The notes under the pieces were generated by a model. It saw nothing but the letters and a program-made list of their open reading frames with translations. It did not search any database and had not been told where the DNA came from. From NCBI GenBank assembly GCA_900542385.1, contig UQNP01000034.1:1-15200 (forward strand): 15,200 nucleotides of DNA. Direction: 5' to 3'. Both the position numbers and the translations under genes were made by a program. Shown one piece after another: positions 14,293-15,200 of the stretch (position 1 is the stretch's first letter; every line of letters begins with the position of its first letter). The DNA is from an uncultured Eubacterium sp. Lineage in GTDB: Bacteria; Bacillota; Clostridia; Peptostreptococcales; Anaerovoracaceae.

Positions 14293-15174
14293 TTATACAG
14301 ATATCGCTTTCAGAGTTTCAAGAAATTTTTTGGATGCTCTTGAAAATACTCTGTGTTTTTTCCACGCTATAAACAGATCTGCCGTGACTTCGGGGTAAAA
14401 GGGCCTGAAACACAGCTCGCTTTCGCTGGAAGTATCGGCTATATTTCCTATACATACTGCGGAGCCGATTCTCTTTTCCGTCATTACAGAAGCGTTGAAG
14501 ATCAGATTGTATGTACATTTGATGTTCAGTTTGTCCTGCGGGCCTGTCCAATCTGAGAGATCGTTGCGGTCAAGGACCTGGCGCGGAAATATAAGCGGTA
14601 TGTCATGTATGTCATCTGCAGTTATGACATTAAGCTCAGACATAGGATCATCTTTTCTCATTATTAAGCCCCATTCATCGTAGGATGGCAGCTTTATGTA
14701 GTCGTATTTGCTCATATCGGCAGCACCTACGAAGAGAGCAAAGTCGAAGAATCCGCTGTCGAGCCTTTCCGCAATATCCTCCTCATTACCGCTGTACAGA
14801 TTTATTTTTATATTCGGATAAAGTTCAGTGAGACGCTTTATAGCTTCTGCTATATATGATATGCTGCGTGTTTCACCGCTTCCTATGTTGATCTCACCAT
14901 TTACTATGTCTTCATCGGCTTTGAGCTCAGCTTCAGTAGAATCTGCAAGATTTACTATTTCAGTGGCTCTGTCGTACAGAAATTTTCCTTCTTCTGTCAG
15001 CGTTATTTTTCTTCCGCCGCGTAGGAACAGAGTTTTTCCCAGTTTGGATTCAAGCTCCATAAGCTGTTTTGATAATGTGGGCTGTGTGATATGAAGTTCG
15101 TTTGCAGCTGCCGTTATGCTGCCGTTTCTTACAGCTGATAGAAAATAACGCAGCACTCTAAGTTCCAGATCCAT
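14293..15174 (-). CDS. LysR family transcriptional regulator
   Basis: A DNA-binding regulator of about 293 residues. The N-terminal winged helix-turn-helix is clear (VLRYFLSAVRNGSITAAANELHITQPTLSKQLMELESKLGKTLFLR, about residues 6-55). The linker helix follows, then a LysR substrate-binding domain (about 87-290) with NGEINIGSGETRSI at its start. The start is set at ATG 15174 because AAAGAAAGG ends 9 nt upstream; the ATGs at 15183 and 15180 are too close to that site. It is encoded just before cysK in the same direction, so control of cysK or sulfur metabolism is a reasonable inference, as with CysL/CysB-type regulators, but the effector is unknown. Its promoter lies beyond the window edge. 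Confidence 0.92.
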   Translation of the reverse strand: MDLELRVLRYFLSAVRNGSITAAANELHITQPTLSKQLMELESKLGKTLFLRGGRKITLTEEGKFLYDRATEIVNLADSTEAELKADEDIVNGEINIGSGETRSISYIAEAIKRLTELYPNIKINLYSGNEEDIAERLDSGFFDFALFVGAADMSKYDYIKLPSYDEWGLIMRKDDPMSELNVITADDIHDIPLIFPRQVLDRNDLSDWTGPQDKLNIKCTYNLIFNASVMTEKRIGSAVCIGNIADTSSESELCFRPFYPEVTADLFIAWKKHRVFSRASKKFLETLKAISV

Positions 15175-15200
15175 TCGCATCATCCTTTCTTTAAAAAATT

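Overview
The window looks like a chromosomal segment from a low-to-mid GC Firmicute, most likely an anaerobic member of the Clostridia. The reasons are strong AAGGAGG-type ribosome binding sites, heavy use of ATA (Ile) and AGA/AGG (Arg) codons, a HrcA/CIRCE heat-shock operator, a leader resembling the guanidine-IV (mepA) riboswitch known mainly from Clostridia, and an accessory gene set of peptidases, MATE pumps and a small-subunit-assisted symporter. The genus cannot be fixed from the sequence alone. No rRNA, tRNA, CRISPR array, insertion sequence or phage gene is visible.

Layout. 69-1898 (+): long-form Xaa-Pro aminopeptidase (M24B). 1988-2914 (+): orphan FkbM-type SAM methyltransferase, ending at a hairpin (2917-2958) shared with the convergent operon. 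6008-3002 (-): three-gene operon of an M20 metallopeptidase, a DUF3311-like small membrane protein and a sodium:solute symporter; the last two overlap by 7 nt. 6009-6313: divergent regulatory region with a sigma-A promoter for each side, two near-identical palindromic repeats, and a terminator-controlled leader before the first MATE transporter (6314-7684, +). 7685-8078: no convincing gene. 8534-8079 (-): hsp20 with a CIRCE-regulated promoter. 9405-8743 (-): YczE/YitT-like membrane protein. 9567-13195 (+): ClC antiporter with a C-terminal TrkA-C domain, a 63-codon remnant of an ADP-ribosylglycohydrolase, a YbaK/EbsC-type aminoacyl-tRNA deacylase and a second MATE transporter. 15174-13295 (-): LysR regulator followed by a cysteine synthase; this pair converges with the second MATE gene on a shared hairpin terminator.

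How the genes fit together. The window combines amino-acid and peptide salvage (Xaa-Pro aminopeptidase; the M20 hydrolase with a probable uptake symporter), efflux and ion homeostasis (two MATE pumps, ClC), stress response (Hsp20), and cysteine metabolism with translation quality control (LysR-CysK; YbaK, whose family clears Cys-tRNA(Pro)). The most interesting signals are regulatory: the candidate guanidine-IV riboswitch and twin palindromes ahead of the first MATE gene, and competing base-pairings in the hsp20 leader. No wholly new multi-gene system is evident.
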